Positions 1-11,660 of a DNA stretch of 64,000 nt are shown here, in pieces. A program made the position numbers and the translations under genes. Source of the DNA: Marsupella aquatica (Eukaryota > Marchantiophyta); assembly GCA_973895155.1 (NCBI GenBank), contig OZ316898.1, positions 3,968,001 through 4,032,000 on the forward strand, read 5' to 3'. Numbering within the stretch: the stretch's first letter is position 1; every line of letters starts with the position of its first letter. Below the pieces are notes generated by a model. It was not told where the DNA came from. It did not search any database and saw only the letters and a list, made by a program, of their open reading frames with translations.

Positions 1-284
1 AATATTTCCAAAACTCTAAAATAGGAGGGGATCTAAGGTCTGAGACTCTAACAAACTCAGCAAACTGTTTAATACTTTCCTGAGGGGTTTTTGGATCAAT
101 ATGCAGGGTAGGGATAAAATTAACTTGGCATGATTTGTCTTGACTGGGTGGAAGAGTGTCAGGGAAAGAAATGGCAAGATGTGCACCTACAGGAGTGATC
201 TCAGGTTCTGGAAAACTAGGAAAAAGTTGGTTTGGTTGGTTTGAAGGACTATAAGGAGAAGTAGGTGAATGACTAGAAGGAGAA

Positions 285-1786
285 CTAGAATAAGAAATGG
301 GAGAGCCTGATGCTGAGGTATGGGTAGCGAACTGCAGAATAAACTTGCTTGGTGTTGCAGTCAAACATCTGAGTGAATCTGTGGACGAGATCTTCACAAT
401 ATTCCAAGTGCTGGTCGTGGCTTGAAATACGTGATAATCTATACATAACCTCATCTAACACCTCAATCAAATGATCAGGATCACACTCCAACATCTTGCA
501 TATCTCACCTACAAGATTAAAATAGTACTCAGCTGAATGTCGGGGTGAAGTATTCATAATTTGTTGAAGATCCATTCCCAGTGGTGGTAATCTCTCATCT
601 ATTGGGGATCCCATGATAGTGTCGGGATTCTCGATGTCTGTCGGAGAAAGGTGATGTATAGTCCTAGGGGCTTCTGATTGTCCTTCAATGAACGGATATT
701 TTGATTGGATAGGACTCTGGGTGGGTGAATAAATGGAAGTGGGACTGTATGGAGTAATACAGTTATAGGCTGGCGAGGGTTGAGTAACAGAAGCAGTCCT
801 TAATCTATCTACAATAGGGAGGATTTCTTCTGGATCACAGGTCAGCATTCTAGACAAACTGTCTACTATATCCTGATTAAAAATAGCCTTCCCATCATCA
901 GTCAATTGCTCTGGATGATTATGTTACTGGCAGGAATAACAGGGAGAGGAGTGTGGTTGGTCGGACTACTATTAGTATGGTAAGGTGTAATCTCAACGTG
1001 AGGATTAATATCCTCATCCATAAGTTCCAGAGCAGGTGGTATAATTTCTTGGTGACTAGCTTTGGATGTTTCCTCCATTCTCAGATCATCGAGTCTCGAA
1101 TCAGTCTCCGAATGTTCCACATCTAATTCCTCCAATAGTGCAATCCTTTCGAGCTTCTCCTGTGGGAGTAGACAGTCTCCATACCAGTAGAGTTGACTGA
1201 GGTAAGCTGGGAGGTATGTTGGCTTTTCCATTTTGTACAACATTGATTTGACTGAGGATGGTGTGTCTCAGTAACAATCCCCAATTAACTTCAGCAAGTC
1301 CTTTCCATGAAGTAACAAATGTGTTTGCTAAAGATACAGGTACCATATATGGTCGAGTGGGATGAAAAATTGGTACCAGAAACTCAAGGATGATCTAGAA
1401 GGTATAATCAATACATTGATTAAGCTTCCATCTAGCTTTTGTATTTCTCATCCAGCGAACATTGGATCAGATAAAGTACTTTTTCCAGATTGTAAACCAC
1501 AGCCTTCTGATGAACAACTAAAAGCGTTGGCCATGAACTCTAAGTCCCACTTCTCGAGATCTGCTCGAACAGTCTCCTGAAATGCTTCTGGAATTTGTGA
1601 CCCATCAGCGAACTCGCGCAAGTAGGTAGGACACACAGAAGACCACGGAATGGATAGAAGTTTTCCCAGGTGCATAACTTCTAGAGCATCGGTCAATAAC
1701 ATCAAATCCCTCTCGAGTGCGGGGTACTTCATCGGTATAGCTCTAGGAACAGGGAAGTTGCAACTCATCTCATCCACACCCGCCAT
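285..1786 (-). pseudogene. Degenerate transposon-type coding region, unknown family
   Basis: Four minus-strand open stretches follow one another (1786-1448, 1346-1101, 1243-902, 905-285) in two alternating frames. They read as one decayed gene running off the left edge. The middle part reads like a structural or gag-like domain (LANTFVTSWKGLAEVNWG, then YLPAYLSQLYWYGDCLLPQE after a frame change near 1240). The last part (905-285) is rich in Ser/Pro and holds three related copies of a short motif of the form L-x-x-M-L-x-C-D-P, around residues 16-40, 133-160 and 168-190. No RT, integrase or protease signature is visible. I do not recognise the family. The frame changes argue against a working gene, and a retroelement accessory ORF is only a guess. 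Confidence 0.4.
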
Positions 1787-4700
1787 GGCAAGTTGCAGCT
1801 ATGGTTCTTGAAGTTGAGTCACTTACAAAAATCTAAGTCACAAAACGATGGGGCGTATTGGCGTGATCGCGCATGAGCGTATAAATGCCACAGCGCTCAA
1901 GCGTCTCTGAGTATGGGCGTGAACGTCGAGGCCTTTGGTAGCAAACAAGGAAGTGAAAATGTTTGTCGCGAGTAGGTGGTCTAGTGAGTCACTCTGTTAC
2001 TTCCTCCTCATCGTCAACGGCTACTTTTGGTTTCCGGTAGGGTGGGCTGCATATACGCGTCTGAGCACATTAGCGCCTAAGCGCCTACGCGTTGGAGCGT
2101 CTTAGCGGATTAGCTGCTATTGTGACTCCAATTTGACATGACTGTAAAAGTAACTAGTTTTAGGAGACTACAGGGATGTACTTGAGGATGGCTTAACTAC
2201 TCTAATGCTCCTAATTAATATAGATAACCTGAGGCGAATCACTACTTATCTCAAAAAGTTGAAAATTTTAAAGTTTTCACAGAAATTCTGAATAACTGCT
2301 ATATTTCCCCTCTTGCAGCACGGCCTTGGCTGCCATCATACAATTACGTATCTCTCTCAGCCTTTCCAAGCCAACTTCTTCCATGAATGGACCGGGGAAT
2401 GGACATGGTAATGGACTTGACACCAACCCAAGCCCGACGCTGCTATGTTGAGATGCCATGTCATCGCGCGCAAATGTTCAGCTTCCACCAAGTCCCGCTC
2501 TTAGCTTTAGCACTTGCTTATCACTGTTGCGGCCGGGGTTGCGGCAGATCACCAAAACTTGTGAGTTGGATCTAACAAAAGTGAAGTTGGATGCAGCGCC
2601 GCCACATTTTATGCTCTGTGGGGCTTTCCAAATTTGGATGAAGCTAGTGCATCTCAAAAAACAGCCGGAGGTAGCGTTTGCTCCATGGGTCGATCCGACC
2701 GCGCAATTGCTTTGGCCGTTTCAATAATAATATGGTTTGTCACTGAATGCTTGTATGTATGGTGTACAACGTTTCCTTGATTGCTCCATCAAGGCGCAGC
2801 CTGAACAACAATAGAATGGATGGATGCCCCAAAACACTAAACCTTGAACACCCAAAATAATTTACAAATTGTAGGATCGAACGAGAAGGCCCTTTTTTAA
2901 TCCCTACCTTTAAAAACACTTCCTAAACCCACCCATGCCCAGCAGACTTCAACTATGAATTGTGAACAATGTCCAACAAAGAACACGACTCAAACAAATT
3001 ATGCCTTCTACATTTTTAGCCAGAAAGCGGGCCAGCTTGGGATTTGATACTAGTAACATTTATCGAGCTTTTATTTCCAACCCTACATTTTCCTATCAAT
3101 TGGATTCTATGAAAAGGCCCAAAAATGTGTCTCCTAACCTGCCAAATAATTGGGAAAGTTGTTTGATGTGGGGGAGGATTAGGGTGTTGGGCTGTTTAGA
3201 ATGACATGTACTATTTACTCTCACTCACACGCAATCATTATTTGTGGTGACATCTTTCAAAATCTTTCCTTATAATTATTGTGTATGAGACTATGTAATT
3301 ACGGTAATCAGGATTGAGTGTAACTTGGAAAAAATAATTCATAGGGAGAATAGAAAAGAAAAATAAAAATTAATCATGTACCTATAAGTAATCCATTTTG
3401 ATATCACAACCTAATTTGTAGTATATTATGTCTTTACAAGCCCTATGCCAGTGCTTTGCACTGTGCAAGGAGGGTAGGCCCATAGGGATTGGCCGGGGGC
3501 ATTACGGGGTAGCGGGAAGCAAATACATGATAGGGGTGTACATTTCTCTCATCAATGGTGAGCAAAAATAGCTAATCAAATCCAACGGCTATGGATCTTT
3601 CCCGCCCAGAAGCTTTTTTGTATGGTGACCAACGACGAAAAAAGGTGGGATCCCTTATTATAGTTGTAGATTTTACGTGAATGGGGCAACAATCATGTGC
3701 CCAAATGTAATGTGGGGTCTACTGTCTTAGATTTTATTTAGACCCTAAAGCCCACCTACCTACCCATGATAGCCACATGTGACCAACTCACACTCAATTC
3801 TCAATGACCTTTTTTTGGATGTTAGTGTATGAGTCTACTGTAGGTGTGGGTGGAAGCCCATCCGTGCCTCAAGCCAGAACATACTCCTTTATTCTTCCTT
3901 ACGCAGATCTGATGGGCATGGAAATTCAAGCTTTAAATCCAAGGGTCATAATGAGTTCCCTCTAAAAGTGGATTTTGTAAGCAGACAATGAGTACAAAAA
4001 GGTGGGATTGTATATTATAGTACATACATGCAAATATAATACAATACAAAAACAATTATAAGAAAATTTTGAAGATGCTACAGGGTGACCCTAACCTTCT
4101 TTATTAGATGTTTAGCCTCGATAGAAAGAGTTTGCTCATTCCCATGTGTAAGAGGTTTTTGCCCACCCCGTGCATTGTGTAACATCTGTTAGTTTTGCAC
4201 TTGAAATTCACATGGACTGGATTTTTTAAACTCCTACAATTCTTGTACTACTACTACTGCATGGAAAGCCCCTCGGATATTCAAGAGACCTACACACCAC
4301 TAATCAAAACGGGGCACCAAGTCATGGAGTAATTTTCTAAAGGCATAACTATGCATAGTTCTCGTGATCCTAACTTTTGGTTTTGGTATCCTTGCTACAG
4401 GCTTCCGTACCCGACGTCCTATCATGATGGTATCCGGACCAAGTATAGGGCTGTGAGTTTGGTCTGGGCTTAGCCTGGACGTCCACTCAGAGTGCTTTAC
4501 TTTGTCCGAACCTCCCCCGAGCACACCTTCTCTTATTCTGACCATGAGGTCACAAGACGGTGCTCATTAGCAGAGGTGAACCCTTTCGACTGCGTCCAAA
4601 CCACCCAGGGGATAGGAAAAAGGGGATACTACCTCTTTTCCCTTAGCCACCCCCGAACAGTGCGTATGCCGCCTAAGCAATGTATAAAAGGCCTTCGTCC

Positions 4701-5295
4701 TATGGGTTATTCCACAGGGCGGAGACAAGAGGTGGAGCATAGGGGTTCATTTCCAGCTAGACTCCTAAACTCACCTCACCATTGGGGCTCTTCATCCTTA
4801 CTCTTATCGTAGGCGAGACACATAGTCATCAAGAACAATTGAGCTCGTCCATTCTTGACATTGGTCCAGATAGACTACAATACGAGGGAAACATCTACTT
4901 GTTGTCACTATTGTTAGCATCCAAACCCTACTTCCTCAACGACATTCTCTACTGCGAATTCAATAAAGACTAACTTATCAGATCAGGAAAGAACATTACA
5001 CACGGTCAACACGATCCTGCTTGCAAGAATGTGTACCATATAATTGAGCAATGCTCTCCCCCCTTCTACACACAGACCAGGGGTTTAAATACTTTACAAT
5101 CCGTCCTAAGAATAGGCCAATGGCCACCATCATTCTACTGAGCAATGTGCTCTTCCTAACCTAATCCTATCCGCCGCTCTTTCACTCCTCTAGCACAACA
5201 GGCGGCAGCCCTATTTCTCTTTCATGGGTGGCCTCCCATGCGACTGCCTCCACATCCCTTGCTGCCACTGCCCCAATCCGGCGGCAAGCCCAGCG
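1787..5295. other. Intergenic stretch without supportable genes
   Basis: No open frame here looks like a protein. A GC-rich patch at about 1850-2110 repeats short GCG/AGCG words. The rest (2120-5290) is AT-rich with scattered short open frames lacking domain signatures. A TATA-like TATAAAAG at about 4685 and an AATAAAG at about 4962 lie 280 bp apart. That spacing would suit a solitary LTR with promoter and poly(A) signal, but no terminal repeats or target duplication were found, so I do not call one. Confidence 0.4.
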
Positions 5296-8200
5296 CTATT
5301 GTCGGAACTCATTCCGCTGTCTCAAGCATCGTTCCTCCCTTTCTCCCGGCGTCTCACCCGCAACTACCCACCAATTGTGGTATTCTTCGTAAGTGTTAGG
5401 ACCCCATTCGTCCTCAAGCTCAATTTTGTCGTCCATGGTGTCAGGATTGGGTTGGTATACCATGAGGTACGCCCGAGTTGGCGCTGATGGTCCTTCGCAT
5501 CTAATTATGGGATGTTCCCTCTTCAAGAACTCGACGCTTATTAACAAATTGTACATTCACGCGGCGGTTGGCCCCGCCTGGCTAAACAACTTCCATATAA
5601 TCATCCCTTTACACTTCATCTCGCCATTAAGATCCACGTCGACTTTGCCTGCTTGTCCGGATCGATCCACTACCTCAATTAAAGAACGCGCAAAATAGTA
5701 CCACCGGAATAAGCGAGGGTCCGCAAGTGAACGTCCGAAAGGATATTGATTCATAAGAGTATTTATCCATCGCCTGAGTTGAGCCAAAAGATTTAATGGG
5801 GGGTCAACCTCGTGTTGGGGCAGTCTCATCCTAACTTGGGGATCATGCTGCCATATTGAATGATATACAGCTATAGGGTTGGTCTCGATGTGTAGACCAA
5901 ACCCGTCGTCATCTACAAGCTCCTAGAAGAATTGGTGTGGTGTCCAGAAGATTGTAGGTCCAAAGTAATTTCCTAGTCTATAATTATGTACACTTGCCTC
6001 TAACCATCTAATTACATTCTCCGTAGGGATCACCCTTTCCCAAAAGGATGTCTTCTCCCAAACACCCAGACTCAAAACAACTGGATCGAAGGGAAGCTCG
6101 TCGGTTCGGATAGTGTCCTCCACACAAGCCACTGCAGCCGGATCCCTACCTAGTGAATATTAGTGAGTCATGGCAATATGACTGAATTGGGGTAGAACGG
6201 GGAGGTCTACAAAGCTCATCCACTCATTGGTTACTATAAGATGGGAGGTGTAGTAAGGATTGAAAATCACACTCGTCCCATTTCTCTCTGCGTTGTGCCA
6301 TCTGGCTGTTTGGAGAAAGGTAACCAGGCGGGGCAGGGTATACTTTCCACTGTTGGTGTGGATTTCTCTCGCCGCCCAAGACTTCATCACTACTTCTACT
6401 AAATCAAAGGCTTTCCTATGTATTGCTAAACTATAGAACCAATGGAGTTTCCGTGCCGGACAGTCAGAATGCGTAGTGTTTGCATCTGTTATGAGGGCCA
6501 CATAATGAGGATGGCCAGGGTGCTCTCGCTCCATTTTGGACAGCAAGATTTGCGTTACTCTACTGTTGGCCCTTCCTCCCAATCAAAAATATTAGTCTGT
6601 GGGTTGGGTGAACCCAATGGCTCCCGACCATTCAAGGAATGGAAGCATGAATCTGATCTGGATCGAGATATCGTACCATATCCGGTCGCAGCCGTCCGGA
6701 CAAATGGCTGTCTTGTTAATCCCCGCTGTGGCCAAAATAACATGGAGAGTTTCCAACCCCATAGCTTCATCAACTTCAATAGCATTTCAAGATGCTATCT
6801 TCTGCCCCGTGAATAGTTTTCACGAGTTTACACTCACCTTCTTGAGTTGTTCCAGCCTCCTCTTGTGCACCGGATCTGCTAGTGCATCCTTCAATAACTT
6901 AGCTGCCGTGGCAGCCTCATTTTGCAGGCCCTACACTTCCAGGTCCCAGGCCTCGTAAGTGTCCATCGGAATAAGGACCACCTTACTGCATTGTTGGACG
7001 AGCTTCTTACTTGCTACTTCCTATAGCCATCTCTTCCTCTCCTTCTCTCTTCTTTCTCCTTCTTCTTCTAACGCAGCAATGTATGCCTTCTTCTAACGCA
7101 GCAATGTATGCCTTCTTCTAACGCAGCAACATATGTCTGCTTCTCCTCTAATTGTCCTTGTAGCTCATGATTGGTTCTCCTTACTTCTTGGAGTTTCTCC
7201 TCACACTCCAAAGCCCCTAGTCTGGCTGACACCTCTTTCTCTACGAGCTCTTCTATCATTTTTCCATGCGCAGCCAACCGGAGTGCCAATTGTTCTCCTT
7301 CCCCTACTCTCTGCTCCAACTCTTCAATTACCCTTTGCAGCTCATCGGCCTTCTGCTGGGATACAGAACCGCACTTTGTGTGCTGGGTGGTTAGCACCTT
7401 TAATTCCTCTTTGGCGGTAGACAAGAGGTGGCTCCATTCTTCCTCCTTGTCAGCCAGCAGCTCCTGCAGCTTCTTCCTTTCCTTCTGGGAATTTCCTAAC
7501 TTGACCTTTAGGGCCTGTGTATCAACCTTCTCTGTTCGGACTGCCTCCCGGGCCTGCTGTAGGGTTGTGGTTGCTTCCTCATTTTTCTCCCTCGCCTTGC
7601 CTAGCAATCCCTCTGAGTCCTCCAGCTGTTTCAATATGAGCTTGTTAGATTTGGATTGCTTTCGTACCTTTACGAGGAGTCGCTCAACCTTCTCTTCTGC
7701 TACCCTCAGCTTCTCCATGTCCCGAGTCTTGCCCTCAGATTCCATGACTGCTATCCTCGCCATTGCCTTGGTCTCCTTCAAATCCCTAAACCAGTAATAT
7801 AGATCCCTCGTGTTGGGGATTGGCTTCCCGATGAACGTCAGACGTTGGGCGAAAGTCCTCAACTCTGCCAGATTGGTGGTATCTAGAAGTTCAGACAACA
7901 TGGGTTGTTGGAAGTTGGCATTCCTCCCTTCTTCTTCTTCTTCTTCTTCTTCTTCATCTTCATCTTCATCTTCCTCCGGGAGGGTTACTGCCCTCCGTTT
8001 CCTTTTGAGGCTCTTGCAACATTGCTCGGCCTGCTCACTCAGGTTTCGTAGGGCCTCTGCCCCTCCTTCGCTCTCTGCATCTGAATTTTGAGGTGCTTCC
8101 CCCACCTCTTCCTCTTTGTCATCCTCAAAATCTTCTTCATTGTATTTTGGCAAATTCACATTAACCTTAGCTGTGGATCCCAACTTCGCCCTTACTGGTA

Positions 8201-9203
8201 CTATCCCTTGGGCTTCTTCTTGATTTTCTGACTCCGACTCTCCTAAGTCCGATTGTCCGGCGGAGCTCTATTGACTGTATCCTGGATCTCAAAAACATTG
8301 TGTACTACAACTCCTAATTGATACACTAATAGCGATGGGAACTTCAAACAACCTTTCACGTCGATCACAGTGGATACACTTGCCTTCCATAATTGAAGCG
8401 GATGGAGGGATCCACGAATAGGGCCCTCACGACGGCAATCCTTGGTAGTGTGGCATGATGATACCCGCTCTTAACTATCATCCACTTGGTGCAAAACTCG
8501 ATGAAGTTGCGATACTCCTTCTGCTGGATGGCGCCATACTGTACATTTCCCCAACTTATCTGGACCTCCGCCTGTTGCAAGAAGTTTGCTACGCTTGCTT
8601 CCTCAAGGGGGTCTACTTGGTACGTGAGAGGTAGTCCTCCCACCCTGGGAAGATCTAACATTGCGCACAGCTTTGGGTTAGAGAAAGTATACGTCTTTCC
8701 CCGATACGTAATAAACATCCCTCAGGTGACAGTGTTACCATAGTGATTCGTGAGCAGATTTCTCCTGCTTGAGATGTTGATAGATAGCGGTCCATTCGGA
8801 CCAAGCCGTAAATCCAGGCTCTGTCAAGTATCGGTCGGCTCTCCTTGATATGTTGGACCTCCGTAATGGAGTTGGGGATCTTCTCCTCGGCCGACAAGGC
8901 TCCCTTCTTGTTCTTGGTCGGGGGAACCTCTGCTCTCCGTGCTCCTCCCGCTTCCATTTTTGCTTGATGTAAGTGAGGAGTGAGTGGATGGTGGTGTTGG
9001 TGATCGCCAAGTATTCTTGTGGGGGGGGGGGGTGGTTTGTCGAGCGTTATGATGCGTTGTGAGACAAAAACTAGCCCGCCCCCTGCCTTAAGCTCAAATG
9101 TCGTGCCTCTTTGGTTTGCGGATGTCCGGACGAATGGGACGGTCATTGTCTTGTAATCGTGAAGTGCCTCGGTCGAGCGGCCTCGGTCGATGATCCTAAT
9201 CAC
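5296..9203 (-). pseudogene. Decayed coiled-coil / plant-transposon-protein-like gene
   Basis: Minus-strand open stretches (9203-8655, 8718-8365, 8183-7068, then 6785-5296 in pieces) form one broken gene. Its N-terminal globular part contains TFSNPKLCAMLDLPRVGG and a later HHATLPR segment. This resembles in layout the TPK...FGLP and HCNLPR segments of the element B protein at 33751-37311. Next come a Glu/Asp tract (around 7925-7975) and about 250 residues of coiled coil (8183-7068). The distal part (6582-6160, with WAAREIHTNSGKYTLPRLV) has no counterpart that I recognise. At least three frame changes and several stops make it non-functional. I infer a distant relative of elements A and B, but could not find its termini or target duplication. 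Confidence 0.5.
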
Positions 9204-9369
9204 GGCGTTATTCTAGTGGTGCTCATGATTGCATCTTTACTTATAACTTGGTAAAGGCACGATACCTATCGTGGTTGTGTACGCAGCTTCCTCTTCCTTT
9301 GTTTGGCGGCGGTATCTTAAGTACATATTATGGCTATCCTAACCGTATTAAGGTAATAATGGTGCTTTA

Positions 9370-9688
9370 CTCAAAAAAACAAAAAAGATGGGGTCCATAC
9401 ACGGTGAATAAGGTTCTGGTAAATTTGGAACATATTGTAAAGAGAAGTAGCGGATTACATGCCATCTCACAACAAGTTATACTCCTCTGCAAAATGGTGT
9501 TTCTGAGAGGCTCAACTAAGCACTATAATCGGAACGTCACTCGAGGAGTATGTTGAGCCAATCATGCTTACCACATGAATTTTGGACAGAAGCTGTCAAC
9601 ACTACAGCTTAGTTGGTAAATTTCTCTTCATCCAATGCAATTGGATTCAAGATGCCATTTGAAATGAGGTACAGGCATCAAGCGGATT
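9370..9688 (+). pseudogene. Ty1/copia integrase relic, left fragment
   Basis: The translated frame from about 9430 follows the integrase of the intact copia element at 46360-46620 closely: YTPLQNGVSERLN, then SRSMLSQSCLPHEFWTEAVN, then MPFEMRYRHQAD. Four stops interrupt it (TAG or TAA), so it is dead. The match breaks off exactly at 9688, inside the codon for the Tyr after QAD, and resumes at 22531. The break is an insertion, not a deletion. The left limit is approximate, because similarity fades before about 9370. Confidence 0.8.
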
Positions 9689-10305
9689 TGTAGTTTGCTA
9701 TGAAGAACCAAAAACACATTTATAGGTCTTCAAACTCGGTATTCGTTCCCGTAAAGAACAAGATGGGGTTGATTTGATACATAAAAATACAAATGAGAGT
9801 TTAAGAACTCTCTTTAACACATAGTAATCAGAATTGATTACTTTAATAAGGTATTTTGAAGATCGCTCCACAACGATGAGTGGTTTTTAATGACAACTCA
9901 GCATCATGTAACCATAAATTAATGAAAAGGGAATGATTAACAAAACACAAGGAAAAATATCTCAAAGTATGCTAAGGGAGTCTGGAATAGACCAAGGTTA
10001 CTCCTTAGACAAAGTCAAAATGAAAAGACTTAAGGATACAAATCCATATTGCTTTTCAGATCTAAATTGCTTACTAGAGTACCTTTTAAAATGCCGTCAA
10101 CATGTCTTATCCTTTCTTTCTAAGTGGTACTCAGATAAGATCTAAAAGGTAGCTACTTCAACATTTAGATGGTACTAAGCAACATGAAAGAAAATCCATC
10201 AATTTCAAATAAGACTTAAACTCAGTGAGTTAACTCCAAGAACTCAGGAGATTGTAATGAGTCACCAAAGAGGAATCTGTCATCAGATCTCATAAGATTT
10301 ACACA

Positions 10306-10860
10306 CACTACTACATATTTGCCAATTTTGCGAAGGCGTTTTACAAGAGGAAGAAAGCTTTGCAAGATTAATCTCATCGCTAACCTTGCGATACGATACG
10401 CATCGCACTTAGCGAATCTACACACATCGCAACACATAATTGCGAAACTTAGACCATCGCAACATTTTATGACACTTCAGGTATCGCAAAACATTTCCGA
10501 AGCAATTACCATTGAACAAGTTAGCGATCTTTACCGCTTCGCAAACTCATTGAGATGCGCCGGAAAACTAAATGGTTGCGAATATTAAAGCATCTCAAAA
10601 TATTTTGCGAGTCTTATTGTCTCGCAAATGAGCGATGTTTGTGGAATATATGGCTAACTTGCGATAGTAATAGGCTCGCAAATCCTGTGCCTGTCTAGGG
10701 TCTCATTTTGTGAATGTTTTGGTTTCGCAACTTTGAGATGGTGGTATCTTCGGAAGTTTGCGATGAGGGGATGATGGCAATTAGGGAGCAGTTAAGTATC
10801 GCAAATGTAGCGATGAGTTTGCGGGTGTAGGGGTTTCGCAAGATGTTTCGCAAAATATTA
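10306..10860. repeat. CACTA left terminal and subterminal repeat region
   Basis: The terminal CACTACTACA is followed by TTTTGCGAA, which also occurs about 20 bp inside the other end. By eye about 17 copies of TTGCGA or TCGCAA lie in 555 bp, in both orientations. In En/Spm elements short subterminal words of this kind are bound by the TnpA protein; that role here is inferred from the family. Confidence 0.85.
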
Positions 10861-11450
10861 TGAGCGCTTCAAAGAGGTGGAAAAGGAATGGGATTGGGGA
10901 GGGAGGGTAAAGGAGGGTGGATACATGTAATTTTTAGGGAGGGACAATGAAAAGGAGGAGGAAGGGAATGGGGCTAGGAGGGACAAGGAACGGAGGGATC
11001 CAAGAGGGAGGATACAGGTTTAGGGGGCACAAGGAAATGAGGGAGGAGGAAGGGTATGTAGATATAGTTTTAGGGAGGGTTTGGATTTAGGGAGTGAAAA
11101 TAAAAAGGAGGGAGTTTAGGGTTTAGAGAGGGACAAGGAAAGGAGGGAGGGTATTGGTTTAGAGAGGGACAAGGAAATGAGGGAGGTTTAAGGGTATAGG
11201 TTTAGGAGGGAGGAGAGAAGCTAGGTTGTATAGGTAAGAGTGGGGGACAGGGGTGGAAAGTAAGGAAAGTATAGGGTTGAAATAGAAAGCCAGGGGTTGG
11301 GACAAGGAGAGGAAGGAGGAAGGAGGGTTTAATAAGAGGGACAGACAATGAAAGAAAGGAGGAGGGAGGTGGGTACAAGTAATAAGGAGAACAGCTAGGG
11401 GGGGATTAGGAAAGCATGGAGGATAGAGGACTACAAGCAACATGAGTTTT
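10861..11450 (+). repeat. Purine-rich G-run tract inside the CACTA left arm
   Basis: About 590 bp in which the plus strand is almost entirely purine, with many GGGAGG, GGTTTAGGG and GGACAAGGAA words. It follows the left subterminal array directly and ends before the transposase gene. Runs of three or more G at short spacing could form G-quadruplexes, or R-loops if transcribed. The Pro/Leu-rich frame on the other strand (11159-11518) is a by-product of this composition. Confidence 0.7.
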
Positions 11451-11660
11451 CTTTGCATAAAGTCTACCAAAAGGTGTGGTGAGTGTGGGGTAGGGATGGG
11501 AGATATAGAAAACAACATTTGAAAATGATATACTTACAAAACATAAGTTTATTGATAATTGAGAAGCGCATATTTCTCCATTCTACCGAGAAGAGAAATC
11601 TTCATATCATCAAATCTAACTATATATCCGTGTAGCTATATATCCACAAACACAGACCCC

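Noticed and set aside
4440-4990. Possible solo LTR with TATA box and poly(A) signal
   Set aside because: No matching termini or flanking duplication could be found.
7171-8091. Long Ser-rich plus-strand open frames
   Set aside because: They are the antisense of the Glu-rich coiled-coil frame at 7068-8183; GAA/GAG codons read backward give Ser/Leu.
9018-9029. Long G homopolymer as a functional element
   Set aside because: It lies in a decayed gene near its start; likely drift or sequence error.
11159-11518. Pro/Leu-rich minus-strand open frame
   Set aside because: It is explained by the purine-rich tract on the other strand; no domain and no splice context.
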